Positions 14,666 to 24,164 are shown, numbered from the stretch's first letter. The stretch is DNA of 64,000 nt from Bradyrhizobium sp. CCGE-LA001 (GCF_000296215.2 NZ_CP013949.1:5573501-5637500); one strand, 5' to 3'. Numbers and translations: made by a program. The notes: generated by a model from the sequence alone, not told the origin.

Positions 14666-17407
14666 TCAGGCCGCGCTGACGGCTTCGAGCTCGACCGTCA
14701 GGAACTGCTTCTCGAATGCCTCTGCCGGCATCGGGCGGCCGAAGAAATATCCCTGCCCTTCCTCGCATCCCATGCTCACCAGGAAGTCGGCCGTGGCGCG
14801 GTCCTCGATGCCTTCGGCTACCACCGTGAGGCCGAGCTGCTTGCTGAGCCCGATGGTGGAGCCGACAATCGCGGCATCGTCGGAGTTCGCGAGCAGGCCG
14901 AACACGAACGACCGGTCGATCTTGAGCCCGTCGAGCGGAAACTTCTTCAGGTAGCTCAGGCTCGCATATCCCGTGCCGAAATCGTCGAACAGGACGCGGA
15001 CACCCAGCTGCTGGATCCGCTTGAACATGTCGAGCACGCGGCTTTCGTCATGGAGCAGGATATCTTCGGTGACCTCGATCTCGAGCAGCGAGGGCGTAAG
15101 CCCCGTGGTGTCGAGCAGTGCCGCAACCGCATGCGCGAGATCGCCGGACTGAAGCTGGGAAGGCGAGAGATTGATCGCGACGCGCACGTCGTTGCCGGAC
15201 AATTCCCAGGCACGCGCCTGACGGCAGGCGGTTTCCATCACCCAGTTCGCGACACGCTCGGACAGCGCAGAGCTGTTGACCACCGGCATGAACTCTGCAG
15301 GCGAAACATAGCCGCGCACGGGATGCCGCCAGCGGATGAGCGCTTCGGCGCCGATAAGGCTGCCGTCGACCAGGCGAATCTGGGGCTGGTAAAACAGTTC
15401 GAACTCGCCGCGATCGGCGGCAAGCGCCAATTCGCTCTCGAGCGCCAGGCGGCTTTCGAGCTCCTGCCTGATGGCGCTCTCGAAGATCACATGGCCGCCG
15501 CGCCGCGTCAGCTTCGCCTTGGTCAGCGCGAGGTGCGCGTTGCTCAAGAGGTCGTCCGCGTTGCGTCCGCCTTCGGGATAGACGGCAACGCCGAGGCTGA
15601 TCCTGACCCGATGCTGCCGCGTGGCCGTTGCGAGAGGCGCCTCGAATGCGCGCGCAATCCGCTCGGCGAATTCGGCAGTCGGCTCGCCGATCTCCGCGCA
15701 ATCGAGCGCGACGGCGTATTCGTCGCCGCTCAGGCGCGCCACGATCGCTCCTAGGCCAGCTTCGATCGTCAGACGCTCGGCCACCGCACGCAGCACGAGG
15801 TCGCCCGCGGCGTGGCCGAGCATGTTGTTGATTTGCTGGAAGCCGTCGAGTCCGAGCACGAGCAGCACGACGTTCGATGACCGCTGCTCCGCCGCAGTGA
15901 TCAGACCAGTGAGCGAGGCATGCAGCACGTTGCGGTTGGCAAGGCCCGTCAGCGCATCATGTTCGGCCAGATATTTGACGCGTTCGGCCTCGCGCTTGCG
16001 CACCGAGATATCGCGGAGGATTGCCCCATATTGGAAGCCGTCCGTTCCCTGCCAGCCCGAGAAGCTCGCCTCGACGGGGAAGGTCTCGCCGTTCTTGCGT
16101 CGCCCTTCGAACTCGACGACGACGGCGCCGCCGGGAACCAGGAGCGCCTGGCGCGCTGCGTCATGCATGGATGGCCTCGCCTCGCCATCTGCCGGCGCGG
16201 CGCACAGCGTTTCGAACGGGCGACCGATCATCTCAGCCGGCATGTAGCCGAAGATGGCGCTTGCGCCGGGATTCCAGACCGTGATCCGGTGCTGTTCGTC
16301 GGTGCAGACAAGACCATCGCCCAGCGACATCGCGATGCGATGGAAGCGGCTCTCTGCGATGCGCCCCAGGAGGCCACGGAACTCGATCTCGTCCAGCGCG
16401 ATCGCCGTCAGATAGGCGACGATCGCGATGTGAAACAGCGACGTGTCGATGACGAAGGGCCATCTCGCCTGCACCAGGACCGCGACCAGCTCGGCGGCCG
16501 TGCCGGCAGCAAGTAAGATCGCGACGCGCATGCCCGGCGCAAAGCGCCGCCATGAATAGATCATCAACAAGCAGATCGCGCCGAGGCCGAGCATCATGCC
16601 GGCGTCCGAGGTCCAGCGCAGCATCCGGTTCTGGAGGATCGATTCCACCGCGAGCGCCTGAAGCACGGGTCCCGCGACGATGCGGCCATTCGGAACGCTG
16701 AACCGGTCGCCAAGCTCCAGCGCCGTCGCCCCAACAACGATCTTCTTGTCTCTCAGCTTGTCCAGGGCCGCGGTATTGCCGCGCAACACGTCGACATAGG
16801 AGACGGTCGGAATGGAAGCCGCCCGAATGCCGAAGTCGATCAGGAAGGGCGGCCGCCGATTGGCGTCCTGCCCGGCGAGCACCACAGCCATCGAAGGCAC
16901 GAAGGTATCGCCGAGCCTCTCGCTGACCGGATAACGGCGCACCAGCCCGTCGCGTTCGATCGCGACATTGACGACGGCCGGCCATGACTGATTGCTGAAT
17001 GGCTTCAGCGGACGATTGATATGAGCTACGCCGCCATTCGGCGCGGGCTGCTTGAACGACGGCAGGATCGTCGAGCCACCGACCTCGCGCAGCGCCTTGA
17101 CGAAAGCCTCGTCAGAAGCGGGATCCGAGGGCGAGCTGAAATCGACGTCGAAGGCAATGTCCTGCGCGCCGGCCGCTTCCAGCCTGTGGAGGAGCTCCGC
17201 GTGCAGCCGGCGAGGCCAGGGCCAGACGCCGATCTGCTCGATCGAGGGCGCGTCGATCGCGACCACGACGACATTGCCGCTGGCAGTACGCGATTGCCAG
17301 CCAAACCTGAGGTCGGTGATCGCATTGCGAAGCGCGCCGTGCCAGCCCGTGGACAGCACGACCGCGAGCGCGATCGCAACCAGAATATGCGGTCGGTAAC
17401 GCTTCAC
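14666..17407 (-). CDS. CHASE2-PAS-GGDEF-EAL cyclic-di-GMP protein
   Basis: This 913-residue membrane sensor has a periplasmic CHASE2 domain (about 25-270, containing VVVVAIDAPSIEQIGVWPWP), three transmembrane helices (about 285-345) and a PAS domain (ITVWNPGASAIFGY). A GGDEF domain carries the catalytic motif SGDEY near 557, and an EAL domain contains GAEALIRWRHP and DDFGTGYASLSYLKK. Both catalytic signatures look intact, so it may both make and degrade cyclic di-GMP. GTG start with GGAGG upstream. It directly follows the FecR-domain gene on the same strand, 50 bases apart. CHASE2 and FecR domains are often found together in exported signalling systems. Confidence 0.9.
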   Translation of the reverse strand: MKRYRPHILVAIALAVVLSTGWHGALRNAITDLRFGWQSRTASGNVVVVAIDAPSIEQIGVWPWPRRLHAELLHRLEAAGAQDIAFDVDFSSPSDPASDEAFVKALREVGGSTILPSFKQPAPNGGVAHINRPLKPFSNQSWPAVVNVAIERDGLVRRYPVSERLGDTFVPSMAVVLAGQDANRRPPFLIDFGIRAASIPTVSYVDVLRGNTAALDKLRDKKIVVGATALELGDRFSVPNGRIVAGPVLQALAVESILQNRMLRWTSDAGMMLGLGAICLLMIYSWRRFAPGMRVAILLAAGTAAELVAVLVQARWPFVIDTSLFHIAIVAYLTAIALDEIEFRGLLGRIAESRFHRIAMSLGDGLVCTDEQHRITVWNPGASAIFGYMPAEMIGRPFETLCAAPADGEARPSMHDAARQALLVPGGAVVVEFEGRRKNGETFPVEASFSGWQGTDGFQYGAILRDISVRKREAERVKYLAEHDALTGLANRNVLHASLTGLITAAEQRSSNVVLLVLGLDGFQQINNMLGHAAGDLVLRAVAERLTIEAGLGAIVARLSGDEYAVALDCAEIGEPTAEFAERIARAFEAPLATATRQHRVRISLGVAVYPEGGRNADDLLSNAHLALTKAKLTRRGGHVIFESAIRQELESRLALESELALAADRGEFELFYQPQIRLVDGSLIGAEALIRWRHPVRGYVSPAEFMPVVNSSALSERVANWVMETACRQARAWELSGNDVRVAINLSPSQLQSGDLAHAVAALLDTTGLTPSLLEIEVTEDILLHDESRVLDMFKRIQQLGVRVLFDDFGTGYASLSYLKKFPLDGLKIDRSFVFGLLANSDDAAIVGSTIGLSKQLGLTVVAEGIEDRATADFLVSMGCEEGQGYFFGRPMPAEAFEKQFLTVELEAVSAA

Positions 17408-17457
17408 CCGATCCTCCCCCGCACCCGATGCAACGGGTAAGCCGCTAAGGCACCGCC

Positions 17458-18735
17458 TCAGCGTCTATTGCCATGACCCTGGCCATGGCCATTGCTGCCA
17501 TTGCCGCCGCCATTTCCATTGCCGTTACCGTTGTTGCCCCTGCCGTTGCCAGTGGCGCCATTGTTGGCGTGGCCGCTATTGCCGTTGCCGTTGTTTCCGC
17601 TATTGCCGTTGCCGTTGCCGTTATTTCCGTTGCCGTTGCCATTGTTGCCGTTGCCGCCGGAATTGCCCTTGCTCGCGCCGGGGCTGTCGCTGGAAGCGCC
17701 TGCGGCCGCAGCGGCGCTAGCTGCGCCGGCACTCGACGCACTGCCGGCCGACGCCGCACCGCTCGTCGTCAGCGCAGTCTGGACGGCGCTGTTGGACCCT
17801 GGGGTGCTGGTGTTGCCACCGCTCCAGACGGTGCTGGGCTCCGCGCTGGCGTTGGCCCTGCGTACATGACCGGGCGCATGGCCGCTGTGGGCGAGCCCAC
17901 GTGTGGCCTTGTGGACATTCAGCTTGACCTCACCGAGCGACGTCGAGATGCGCACGACGCCAGGCTTGGAGACATGGCCTCCGGCAGCCTGATGCGATGA
18001 CTTCGGCGGGCTGGCCGCCTTGGTCCCCTTGTCGGTCGGACCGAGCGCGTGGATCGCATGGCCGCTGGCGGCATTGCGCGGCGCCGTCAGTCCGGATTTC
18101 GGCACGGGAATGCGGTCGATCGTGGGAGCGCGCGGCTTGCCCTGCTCGATCGGGCTGAACGTGCCCGCACCGCTCAGGCTGAGACCGGGCTTGCCATGTT
18201 CGAACACCGTGGCCGCCTGTCCCGGCATGATCTGAGCGATCTGTCCGGTCTTGAAGTCGGACACTTGGACCTGGCCGCGGAGCACGCCGACCTTGGTGCT
18301 GCCCGCTCCCACCGTGACGCTGAACTGCGTTCCCTTGACGACGGCGGCGAGATAGGGCGTCTCGACCTCGAAATGCTTGACGTTGCGCTTCTCGACCTCG
18401 AGCAGGATCGATCCCGCCTGCTGGATGATGGTGGTCGAGAGCCCCTCCTTCTGCTCGGCCGGCAGGCCGACCACGGAGTTGGGCGAGATCAGGATCGTCT
18501 CCTCGCCGCGGACGAGCAGCACGCGGCCGTTGCGTCCGGTACGAATGGTGTCGCCGGGCTTGAGCGCCGCCTCCTGAGTCAGTGACACCTGCTGCGCGCC
18601 GCTGCCGGCGACCCAGACCTCGCCGGTCGACTTGCTCACCGACCAGACGCCGTTCTCGGCGGCGCATGCCCCGGATGCCATTCCCAGCATCAACGCCGCC
18701 AGCAGGGCGCGCTGCACTCCAACTCTACCGAACAT
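17458..18735 (-). CDS. FecR-domain protein with Gly/Asn-rich tail
   Basis: The 425-residue protein has a Sec signal peptide ending near GACA and a FecR-type beta domain (about 35-175; ALKPGDTIRTGRNGRVLLV, later FEVETPYLAAVVKGTQFSV). A Pro/Lys/His linker follows, then a final 100 residues dominated by Gly, Asn and Ser. It lacks the N-terminal anti-sigma region and transmembrane helix of classical FecR, so it is a periplasmic or surface FecR-like protein. GAGGGAT precedes the ATG at 18735. The divergent gene is a TpsB transporter, and the next gene downstream is the CHASE2 protein. Confidence 0.85.
   Translation of the reverse strand: MFGRVGVQRALLAALMLGMASGACAAENGVWSVSKSTGEVWVAGSGAQQVSLTQEAALKPGDTIRTGRNGRVLLVRGEETILISPNSVVGLPAEQKEGLSTTIIQQAGSILLEVEKRNVKHFEVETPYLAAVVKGTQFSVTVGAGSTKVGVLRGQVQVSDFKTGQIAQIMPGQAATVFEHGKPGLSLSGAGTFSPIEQGKPRAPTIDRIPVPKSGLTAPRNAASGHAIHALGPTDKGTKAASPPKSSHQAAGGHVSKPGVVRISTSLGEVKLNVHKATRGLAHSGHAPGHVRRANASAEPSTVWSGGNTSTPGSNSAVQTALTTSGAASAGSASSAGAASAAAAAGASSDSPGASKGNSGGNGNNGNGNGNNGNGNGNSGNNGNGNSGHANNGATGNGRGNNGNGNGNGGGNGSNGHGQGHGNRR
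17485..17670. repeat. low-complexity GCCGTTGCC-type array
   Basis: Tandem imperfect copies of GCCGTTGCC and GCCATTGCC fill this stretch and encode the Gly-Asn repeats of the FecR-domain protein. Such arrays are prone to length change by slippage, so copy number may vary between strains. Confidence 0.8.
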
Positions 18736-18866
18736 GACGATCCCTCGATCCGCGTGACAGCCAGACCTCACGCGTATCCGAAATCACTCAAGAGAGAATT
18801 AGCGGGACGCGACCAGCGGAGGCGCCGCATTAACCAATCATTGACCATAAAAAACTAAGAAAAATC

Positions 18867-20663
18867 ATGCAGCTAACGAACCCTTACCGTCCGATGGGAA
18901 CTTCTCCGTCAAACTACGGAGATGGGTTCGCTGCGCGTGCTGCGCGGCAGCATCTCCTTACCGCCGTGGTGCTGTGGGCAACGATCTTTGCGGGAGTTTC
19001 GCAGTCCTTCGCACAACAGGCGAACCAGCCGGGTTTCGACCCGCGTCAGCCCGAGAAATACTTTGAAAACCAAACCGAACGGGAAACACTGAACCGCCCC
19101 CCGGTCAGGCTTCCCTCGGTCGGGCAACCGAACACTGGTGGTGACACCAAGCCGCAATTCGTCCTCCGCGGAATCGACGTCGTCGGCGCCCACGCCGTCT
19201 CGCGCGATCGCATCGCCGAAATCTATCAATCCCATCTGGGAAAGAAGGTCTCGCAGGCGGATCTCGCCGCAATTGCCGGCGCGATCAGCGATCTCTACCG
19301 CGAAGCCGGCTTCCACCTGAGCCGGGCGATCGTGCCGCCGCAGGACATCGCTAACGGCCGTGTCCGGATTGAGGTGATCGAAGGCGCCATCGTGCAAGCC
19401 GAGCTGAAGGGCGATGGCGCCGAACAATTCGGTGTAAGGCCGATGCTCGGGCCGGTCCTGGCCGAGCATCCGTCGCGCCTTGCATCGCTCGAACGCCAGC
19501 TTTTCCTCATCAATGGCAGGCCGGGTGTCCGCATCACCGATACCGCGCTGGAAGAGATTGGCGGCGCGACCGGCCGCTTCCGTCTCGTCGTCTATTTGAA
19601 GACCTGGCACGTGTTCTCGTCGTTTGGCCTGGACAATCTCGGATCATCGTCGGTCGGGCCGTGGCAGACCTACGCGACCGGTGCCTTCAACTCCTATCTC
19701 ACGCCCGGCGACACGCTGGCGGTCAACCTGTCGACCATCGCCAATGATCCGCGCCAGCTCGGCTTCGCGCGGATGTCCTATGATGCGCCGGTCGGCGTCG
19801 ATGGCGTACGCCTTGGTGCATCGGTCCTGTACAGCGCAGTCCGGCCCGGCGATACGCGCCGCCTCGACAGCGACATCACCACGACCGAGGCCTTCGAGCT
19901 GCGTGCCGGCATCGCCCCGTTGCAGTCGCAATCTTCCTCGCTGATCCTGACTGCGGCGGCGACCTTCAGCAATGTCTCCGAGCACGACCTCTACGGCCCC
20001 TGGTACAACGACCACATCAGGACGGCGAGCGTGACCGCCGATTACAGGCTTCAGGATCGCTTCGGCGGCACCAATTTCGCGACTCTGAGCTATCGGCAGG
20101 GCCTCGACATCTTCGGGGCCTCGCATTTCGATGACGATCTGTTGTCCCGCATCGGCGCGTCGTCCAATTTTTCGGTGCTGAACCTCTGGTTCACGCGCTA
20201 CCAGACGCTCGACGACGCTTGGTCGATCAAGCTCTCGGCGGCGAGCCAGACGGCATCGCGGCCATTGTTCACGTCACAGCAGTTCTATCTCGGCGGCGCC
20301 GCCTTCGGCCGAGGCTATGGCGCGGCCGAGATCAGCGGCGACAACGGTCTTGCCGGCTCGCTCGAGCTGCGCTTCGACCAGAAGCTCGATTTTCGCTACT
20401 GGACCGGCTATCAACTCTACGCCTTCAGCGACGCTGGCGCGGTCTGGAACCACGGCTACCGTTTGAGCGATGGTCTGGCGCTGACGTCGGCCGGGGTGGG
20501 CGTGCGCTTCTTCCTGCCGGACGATCTCCAGGCCGATCTCGGCGTAGCCGTCCCTTTAAGCTACCGGGCGCCGGACAACGAGCGCCGCAGCCCGCGCTTC
20601 CTGCTCACATTGTCGAGCGCACTGCGGCTCTGCCCCGAACGCGGCAAGGCCGGTTGTCTCTAG
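18867..20663 (+). CDS. two-partner secretion transporter (ShlB/FhaC/HecB family)
   Basis: The 598-residue outer-membrane protein has a long signal peptide (cleavage probably after SFAQ, residue 50), a Pro-rich linker, POTRA repeats (first about 98-171, FVLRGIDVVGAHAVSRDRI) and a C-terminal 16-strand barrel. The conserved loop-6 motif appears as AFGRGYGAAEI near residue 480, followed by GSLELRFDQ. Family members export one large TpsA exoprotein across the outer membrane. No TpsA gene with a haemagglutination-type domain is in the window. The gene is divergent from the FecR-domain gene, 131 bases between starts, so the two may share regulation. Confidence 0.88.
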   Translation: MQLTNPYRPMGTSPSNYGDGFAARAARQHLLTAVVLWATIFAGVSQSFAQQANQPGFDPRQPEKYFENQTERETLNRPPVRLPSVGQPNTGGDTKPQFVLRGIDVVGAHAVSRDRIAEIYQSHLGKKVSQADLAAIAGAISDLYREAGFHLSRAIVPPQDIANGRVRIEVIEGAIVQAELKGDGAEQFGVRPMLGPVLAEHPSRLASLERQLFLINGRPGVRITDTALEEIGGATGRFRLVVYLKTWHVFSSFGLDNLGSSSVGPWQTYATGAFNSYLTPGDTLAVNLSTIANDPRQLGFARMSYDAPVGVDGVRLGASVLYSAVRPGDTRRLDSDITTTEAFELRAGIAPLQSQSSSLILTAAATFSNVSEHDLYGPWYNDHIRTASVTADYRLQDRFGGTNFATLSYRQGLDIFGASHFDDDLLSRIGASSNFSVLNLWFTRYQTLDDAWSIKLSAASQTASRPLFTSQQFYLGGAAFGRGYGAAEISGDNGLAGSLELRFDQKLDFRYWTGYQLYAFSDAGAVWNHGYRLSDGLALTSAGVGVRFFLPDDLQADLGVAVPLSYRAPDNERRSPRFLLTLSSALRLCPERGKAGCL

Positions 20664-20810
20664 TCCTTGGCGCTGCGGCGCCCGACATGCGGCGCCGTCG
20701 CGGCCTGGCTCACAAACTTGCCTAAATTTAATCCCGTAAGCTGCTCACGGTGGCTCGAACCGCGAGTTCCCGGTGACCATGTTCAGTGGAATGTGATTTG
20801 AGACGAAGTC

Positions 20811-21641
20811 ATGAAGAGGGTGTTTGCGATCCTGGCGTTTCTCTGCGTGCTTGGCGTTGGCCAATATTTCGTCGTCAGCCGGTTCGCGATCCGTCATGAG
20901 ACGTTGACCCTGCTCGACGCGTCGCGCCAACGGCCGATCTCGGTCGAGCTCGCGGTGCGGCGCGACTACGAGACCAAAGCCAATCTCGGCCTCTGGAAGC
21001 TACCGCTCGCCATCATCAGCAACGGCAACACCGTCAAGGCCACCGAGTATTCCTTTCTCGCCAACGTGCTCGCCGCACGCGGCTATCTCGTTGCCAGCAT
21101 CCAGCAGGATCTGCCGAGCGATCCGCCGCTGATGACCCATGTCGGCCAGCAATATGTCGGGCGCCGTGACGTCTATATCCGCTGCGAGGCCAACATTCTG
21201 TTCGTGCTGAGCGAGCTGAAGAGGCGGCAGGAGAACGCCGACTACGACCACATCACCCTCGTCGGTCATTCCAACGGCGGCGACGTCTCGATGTACGTCG
21301 CCCACCAGCACCCCGAGCTGGTGTCGAAGGTGATCACGCTCGACAATCTGCGGGTGCCTTTCGTGCTCAGCGACAACATGAAGATCCTGTCGTTCCGCTC
21401 GAAGGACCCGCATTTCGTGACCGATCCAGGCGTGCTGCCGACGCCGGAAGAGGCCAAAGCGCGCGGAATCGACATCGTCCATACCGGTGCTCAGCACAGC
21501 GAGATGAGCGATCGCGGCCCCAACGCCGTCAAGGAGAAAATCCAGGCGACGCTCGACCGCTTCCTGCGCGACAGTGCCAGCAGCGCGCTCGCGCCAGCCG
21601 ATACGAAAAGTCCGATGATCATGAACCCCGGCGACTATTAG
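20811..21641 (+). CDS. alpha/beta hydrolase
   Basis: The 276-residue protein has an N-terminal signal or anchor helix (VFAILAFLCVLGVGQYFVV). The alpha/beta-hydrolase core shows the nucleophile elbow GHSNGG within DHITLVGHSNGGDVSMYVA, and a late His in THTGAQHSEMSD-like context (HTGAQHSEMSD) could complete the triad. Periplasmic location is inferred. The sequence around the oxyanion side (AIISNGNTVKATEYSFLAN) is that of serine hydrolases acting on esters or peptides, but the substrate is unknown. It is a single gene, and the small gene at 21721 follows 79 bases later. Confidence 0.8.
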   Translation: MKRVFAILAFLCVLGVGQYFVVSRFAIRHETLTLLDASRQRPISVELAVRRDYETKANLGLWKLPLAIISNGNTVKATEYSFLANVLAARGYLVASIQQDLPSDPPLMTHVGQQYVGRRDVYIRCEANILFVLSELKRRQENADYDHITLVGHSNGGDVSMYVAHQHPELVSKVITLDNLRVPFVLSDNMKILSFRSKDPHFVTDPGVLPTPEEAKARGIDIVHTGAQHSEMSDRGPNAVKEKIQATLDRFLRDSASSALAPADTKSPMIMNPGDY

Positions 21642-21720
21642 CCGAACGCCCATTTGCGGCAGATCAAGGCCGCTCCGGGCCAGTCGGGATAGGAAGGGCC
21701 TCGCCAGCTCGGAGAGGCAC

Positions 21721-21882
21721 ATGTCGCATTATACCGAAAGTCTTGATACGAAGTGCCCACGGTTGCCCGCGGCAAGGACGCCGGCTTTCGTACGGCACCT
21801 CTATCGTTCGATACGCAAACTGCTGCGGTCGACCATCGCCCGCATCGATCTCTCGCAATTTCCGGGATCGTGCTGCGGATGA
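21721..21882 (+). CDS. small basic protein of unknown function
   Basis: This 53-residue frame has a good ribosome site (GGAGAGG at 21711-21717) right before its ATG. It carries an amphipathic basic helix (FVRHLYRSIRKLLRSTIARI) and two C-terminal cysteines (GSCCG). The pattern looks selected: the basic helix is regular and no rare codons cluster. The cytochrome c gene begins 38 bases later, so the two may be co-transcribed. I recognise no family. Confidence 0.5.
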   Translation: MSHYTESLDTKCPRLPAARTPAFVRHLYRSIRKLLRSTIARIDLSQFPGSCCG

Positions 21883-21920
21883 GCGCCTCGGCCGCGAGCG
21901 AACGCATGTAGGGCTGCTCG

Positions 21921-22241
21921 ATGCACCGGTATTTGAGACGAATCTGCCCGTTGCTTGCCGCTATCGTGGGCCTTGACATATCGCCTGCCCTCGCCGCCGA
22001 CGCCGGGCAGGGCGCCGACCTCGCCAAGCGCTGGTGCGCGAGTTGTCACGTGGTGGCGAACGGCCAGGCGCAAGCGAGCGCCGACGTGCCCTCCTTCGCG
22101 TCCGTTGCACGCAGGCCGGACTTCAGTCCGGAGCGGCTCGCCTTCCTCCTGCTCGATCCGCACCCGAAGATGCCGAACTTTCCTTTGAGCCGGACCGAAG
22201 CCGGCAATATCGCGGCCTATATCGGATCGCTGCGCCGCTAG
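21921..22241 (+). CDS. class I c-type cytochrome
   Basis: The 106-residue protein has a signal peptide (about 1-26, ending ALAA). The heme site is CASCH at residues 39-43, and Met84 in HPKMPNF is the likely sixth ligand, giving a small monoheme periplasmic electron carrier. The C-terminal helix (RTEAGNIAAYIGSLR) fits the class I fold. In some alphaproteobacteria such a cytochrome serves dehydrogenases or membrane urate hydroxylase, but nothing adjacent names its partner. Confidence 0.88.
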   Translation: MHRYLRRICPLLAAIVGLDISPALAADAGQGADLAKRWCASCHVVANGQAQASADVPSFASVARRPDFSPERLAFLLLDPHPKMPNFPLSRTEAGNIAAYIGSLRR

Positions 22242-22276
22242 AGTCCCGATCGATTGCGGGTCTCCCAAAACTGCAA

Positions 22277-22302
22277 ATCCCTGCCGGAGGACCGACAGGG
22301 AT
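22277..22302. terminator. hairpin between convergent genes
   Basis: ATCCCTG(C)CGG and CCG(A)CAGGGAT form a ten-pair stem with one mismatch and an AGGA loop. It lies 35 bases after the cytochrome c stop and 130 bases beyond the phasin stop. There is no T tract, so termination is only probable. Confidence 0.45.
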
Positions 22303-22434
22303 CAGCAGAAAAGATGACGGACGGCGAATGGAAGTCCATCCGGTGGCCCGTCATGGACCTGCTCCCGGAGCAGAATGCGCATCTTGCCGCTGCGCAAGAC
22401 CAATTTGTGGGCACGCAGCGCGGCACCAACAGAA

Positions 22435-22776
22435 TCAGGACTTGCCCTTGCCCGACTGCATGAAGCTACCGGACATCTGGCGCATATGGTCCCCGGCGCT
22501 GGTAAACTGACTGCGCAGGAAGTCGGACTGGATTCGCATCGCTTCTTGTAGGTCCGTGGCGTGAACGAGCTTGCGCGCATGCTCGAATGCCGACTTCATG
22601 TTCTGCTCGGTGAAAGCAAGCGCCTGCTTCGAAACCTCCGTTCCTGCGCCAGGAACGGTCGACATCGATTTGGTGGCCGCCTCGAAAAACATGCCGAAGG
22701 CCTTTTCGGCCTGGTCAATCGTCTTTTCGGCCAAGTCGCGCAGTTCGGCCGGAACTTCGAGCTTCGGTTCGATCAT
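22435..22776 (-). CDS. phasin family protein
   Basis: The 113-residue protein reads MIEPKLEVPAELRDLAEKTI, then QAEKAFGMFFEAATK and later AFEHARKLVHATDLQEAMRI. This is the all-helical amphipathic pattern of small phasins that coat polyhydroxyalkanoate granules. It ends with a Gly/Lys/Ser tail. GGGAGGAG precedes the ATG by seven bases, so a longer frame from 22851 is rejected. No other polyhydroxyalkanoate gene is adjacent. Confidence 0.85.
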   Translation of the reverse strand: MIEPKLEVPAELRDLAEKTIDQAEKAFGMFFEAATKSMSTVPGAGTEVSKQALAFTEQNMKSAFEHARKLVHATDLQEAMRIQSDFLRSQFTSAGDHMRQMSGSFMQSGKGKS

Positions 22777-22911
22777 GGTCGCACTCCTCCCTTTTTCTGA
22801 CTGAATACCACATTTGCCCAACCGCCTTCCAGCGGTCAGCCTCCGGAGCAAACGTAGTCCGGTTGGCCGGATCTGGCGGAAATGAAGGGCGAAGAGCCGG
22901 CGCGGCCTGGC

Positions 22912-23097
22912 TCAGGACAAGGGATGTTCGGGAAGGGCTTCTTCGGTGGCGAGGTCTTCGACGAGCTTGATGACCTCGAAACGCTGCCGAGGCTCAAGCT
23001 TCAGGAACGCGCGGAGCAGGCGCAGGCTTTCGACGGTACCGGTCGCAGGTGCGCCGAGCTTGAGGTGCAGTTCAGCCGCGAAATTGAGGTTCTTCAT
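22912..23097 (-). CDS. small hypothetical protein
   Basis: The 61-residue product (MKNLNFAAELHLKLGAPATG, then helical FLKLEPRQRFEVIKLVEDLA) has a clean helical C-terminal half and an AGGTG ribosome-like site six bases before the ATG. No motif is recognised. It shares strand with the phasin gene but lies 135 bases upstream of its start, so co-transcription is only possible. Confidence 0.5.
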   Translation of the reverse strand: MKNLNFAAELHLKLGAPATGTVESLRLLRAFLKLEPRQRFEVIKLVEDLATEEALPEHPLS

Positions 23098-23801
23098 CTC
23101 GCACCTATGGCAAGCATCGGTCCTTCACGTTCCGGAGTCGAAGTCGCATGCGAGAACCGAATGCCGCAACCGAATGCAATGGCGACCATCAGATCTCTGC
23201 TTCTTCGACAACAGGCCGAACTCCGTATCCGGAACGGTTGGCCTAGCCGAACAGGTTGTAAGTATGACAAGGAACAACCCCTCCGGCAAGCCCAACGGCC
23301 TTCGCAGCGATGCTCGGTCCGCATCGCACCCCGGCAATTCCGGATAACAGGAATATCGATGGCCGTCACCCACCTGCGTCAAGAAGCGGCATCGATCACG
23401 CACACAGACTTGATTGCCGTCAATCGGCTCAGTGTTTCGCCTTTGTTTCCGATGTGAATAGACGTTTGCAGGCAGTTGGCGCCGGGCAGCTTATGCACGT
23501 ATGTGTTGAGTGGCGCTTCTGCGGTTGTATCCTCAATAACATGAACGTCGGCTGCCCGCCCCCTAGGACGCGGTGAGTCGACCGACTTGCAAAGCGCCAG
23601 AGACGATGCCTTCCTTAAGTCCTCTGGAGCACCCCGTTTTGACGGGCTCCCAGCGAGGTTCAGCGCCCCGATTTGTCTTCCACCGGTGAACCCTTGTTCA
23701 GGCACGAACGACAAAGCGGTTGCGGAACGGCCACGCAGATCGCGGCGCCATGGCTGATAGACTCATGATCTGGGCGCGTGCCACCACCAAAGGACGACCA
23801 C
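23098..23801. other. 704-base region without a convincing gene
   Basis: Several open frames of 80-110 codons exist on both strands, but none has a ribosome site, a plausible residue pattern or GC3-rich codons. The middle part is visibly richer in A+T than its surroundings. It may hold a small RNA or a decayed gene. I see no palindrome longer than a few bases. Confidence 0.5.
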
Positions 23802-24158
23802 ATGCTTTCTCGCTGCGATCTCATCAAGGGCGCCGCGGTCGCGCTTCTCATCCTCTCGACCCAAGGCGCATGGGCGCAGGAGACCAAGATGAACCTGTTC
23901 AAGATCGTCACCATCAAGGACGAAATCGTCGTCGGATTGTCGGCCGAAGAGCTTCAGGCGCTCGGCGGCAACGACGCGAGCGCTGTTGCGCATGCGTTGG
24001 CTCAGAAGGGCGATCTCTCCGTTTGGCAGTATAACGTGCATCGCGGCCCGAACGGCGAATTGCAACAGGCGCCGACCGCCAAGATCGGGCTACTGGCCAG
24101 CGCCTCGCTCCGTGTCGAACCCTATACGACACCCTACAAGATCGTACCGCATCCGTGA
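23802..24158 (+). CDS. periplasmic protein of unknown function
   Basis: The 118-residue protein has a signal peptide (MLSRCDLIKGAAVALLILST, cleaved after AWAQ). A mature domain of about 85 residues follows, with MNLFKIVTIKDEIVVGLSAE, a GGNDASAVAHALAQKG segment and the closing YTTPYKIVPHP. The pattern suggests one alpha/beta domain. The ATG at 23802 puts the signal peptide at the true N-terminus; the upstream ATG at 23778 adds only a polar leader. A strong inverted repeat follows the stop. Function unknown. Confidence 0.65.
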   Translation: MLSRCDLIKGAAVALLILSTQGAWAQETKMNLFKIVTIKDEIVVGLSAEELQALGGNDASAVAHALAQKGDLSVWQYNVHRGPNGELQQAPTAKIGLLASASLRVEPYTTPYKIVPHP

Positions 24159-24164
24159 TCGGCA

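Noticed and set aside
17485..17670. GCCGTTGCC array considered as a separate gene on the plus strand
   Set aside because: The plus-strand product is a Leu/Pro/Val low-complexity frame; the minus strand continues a well-defined FecR protein with a signal peptide.
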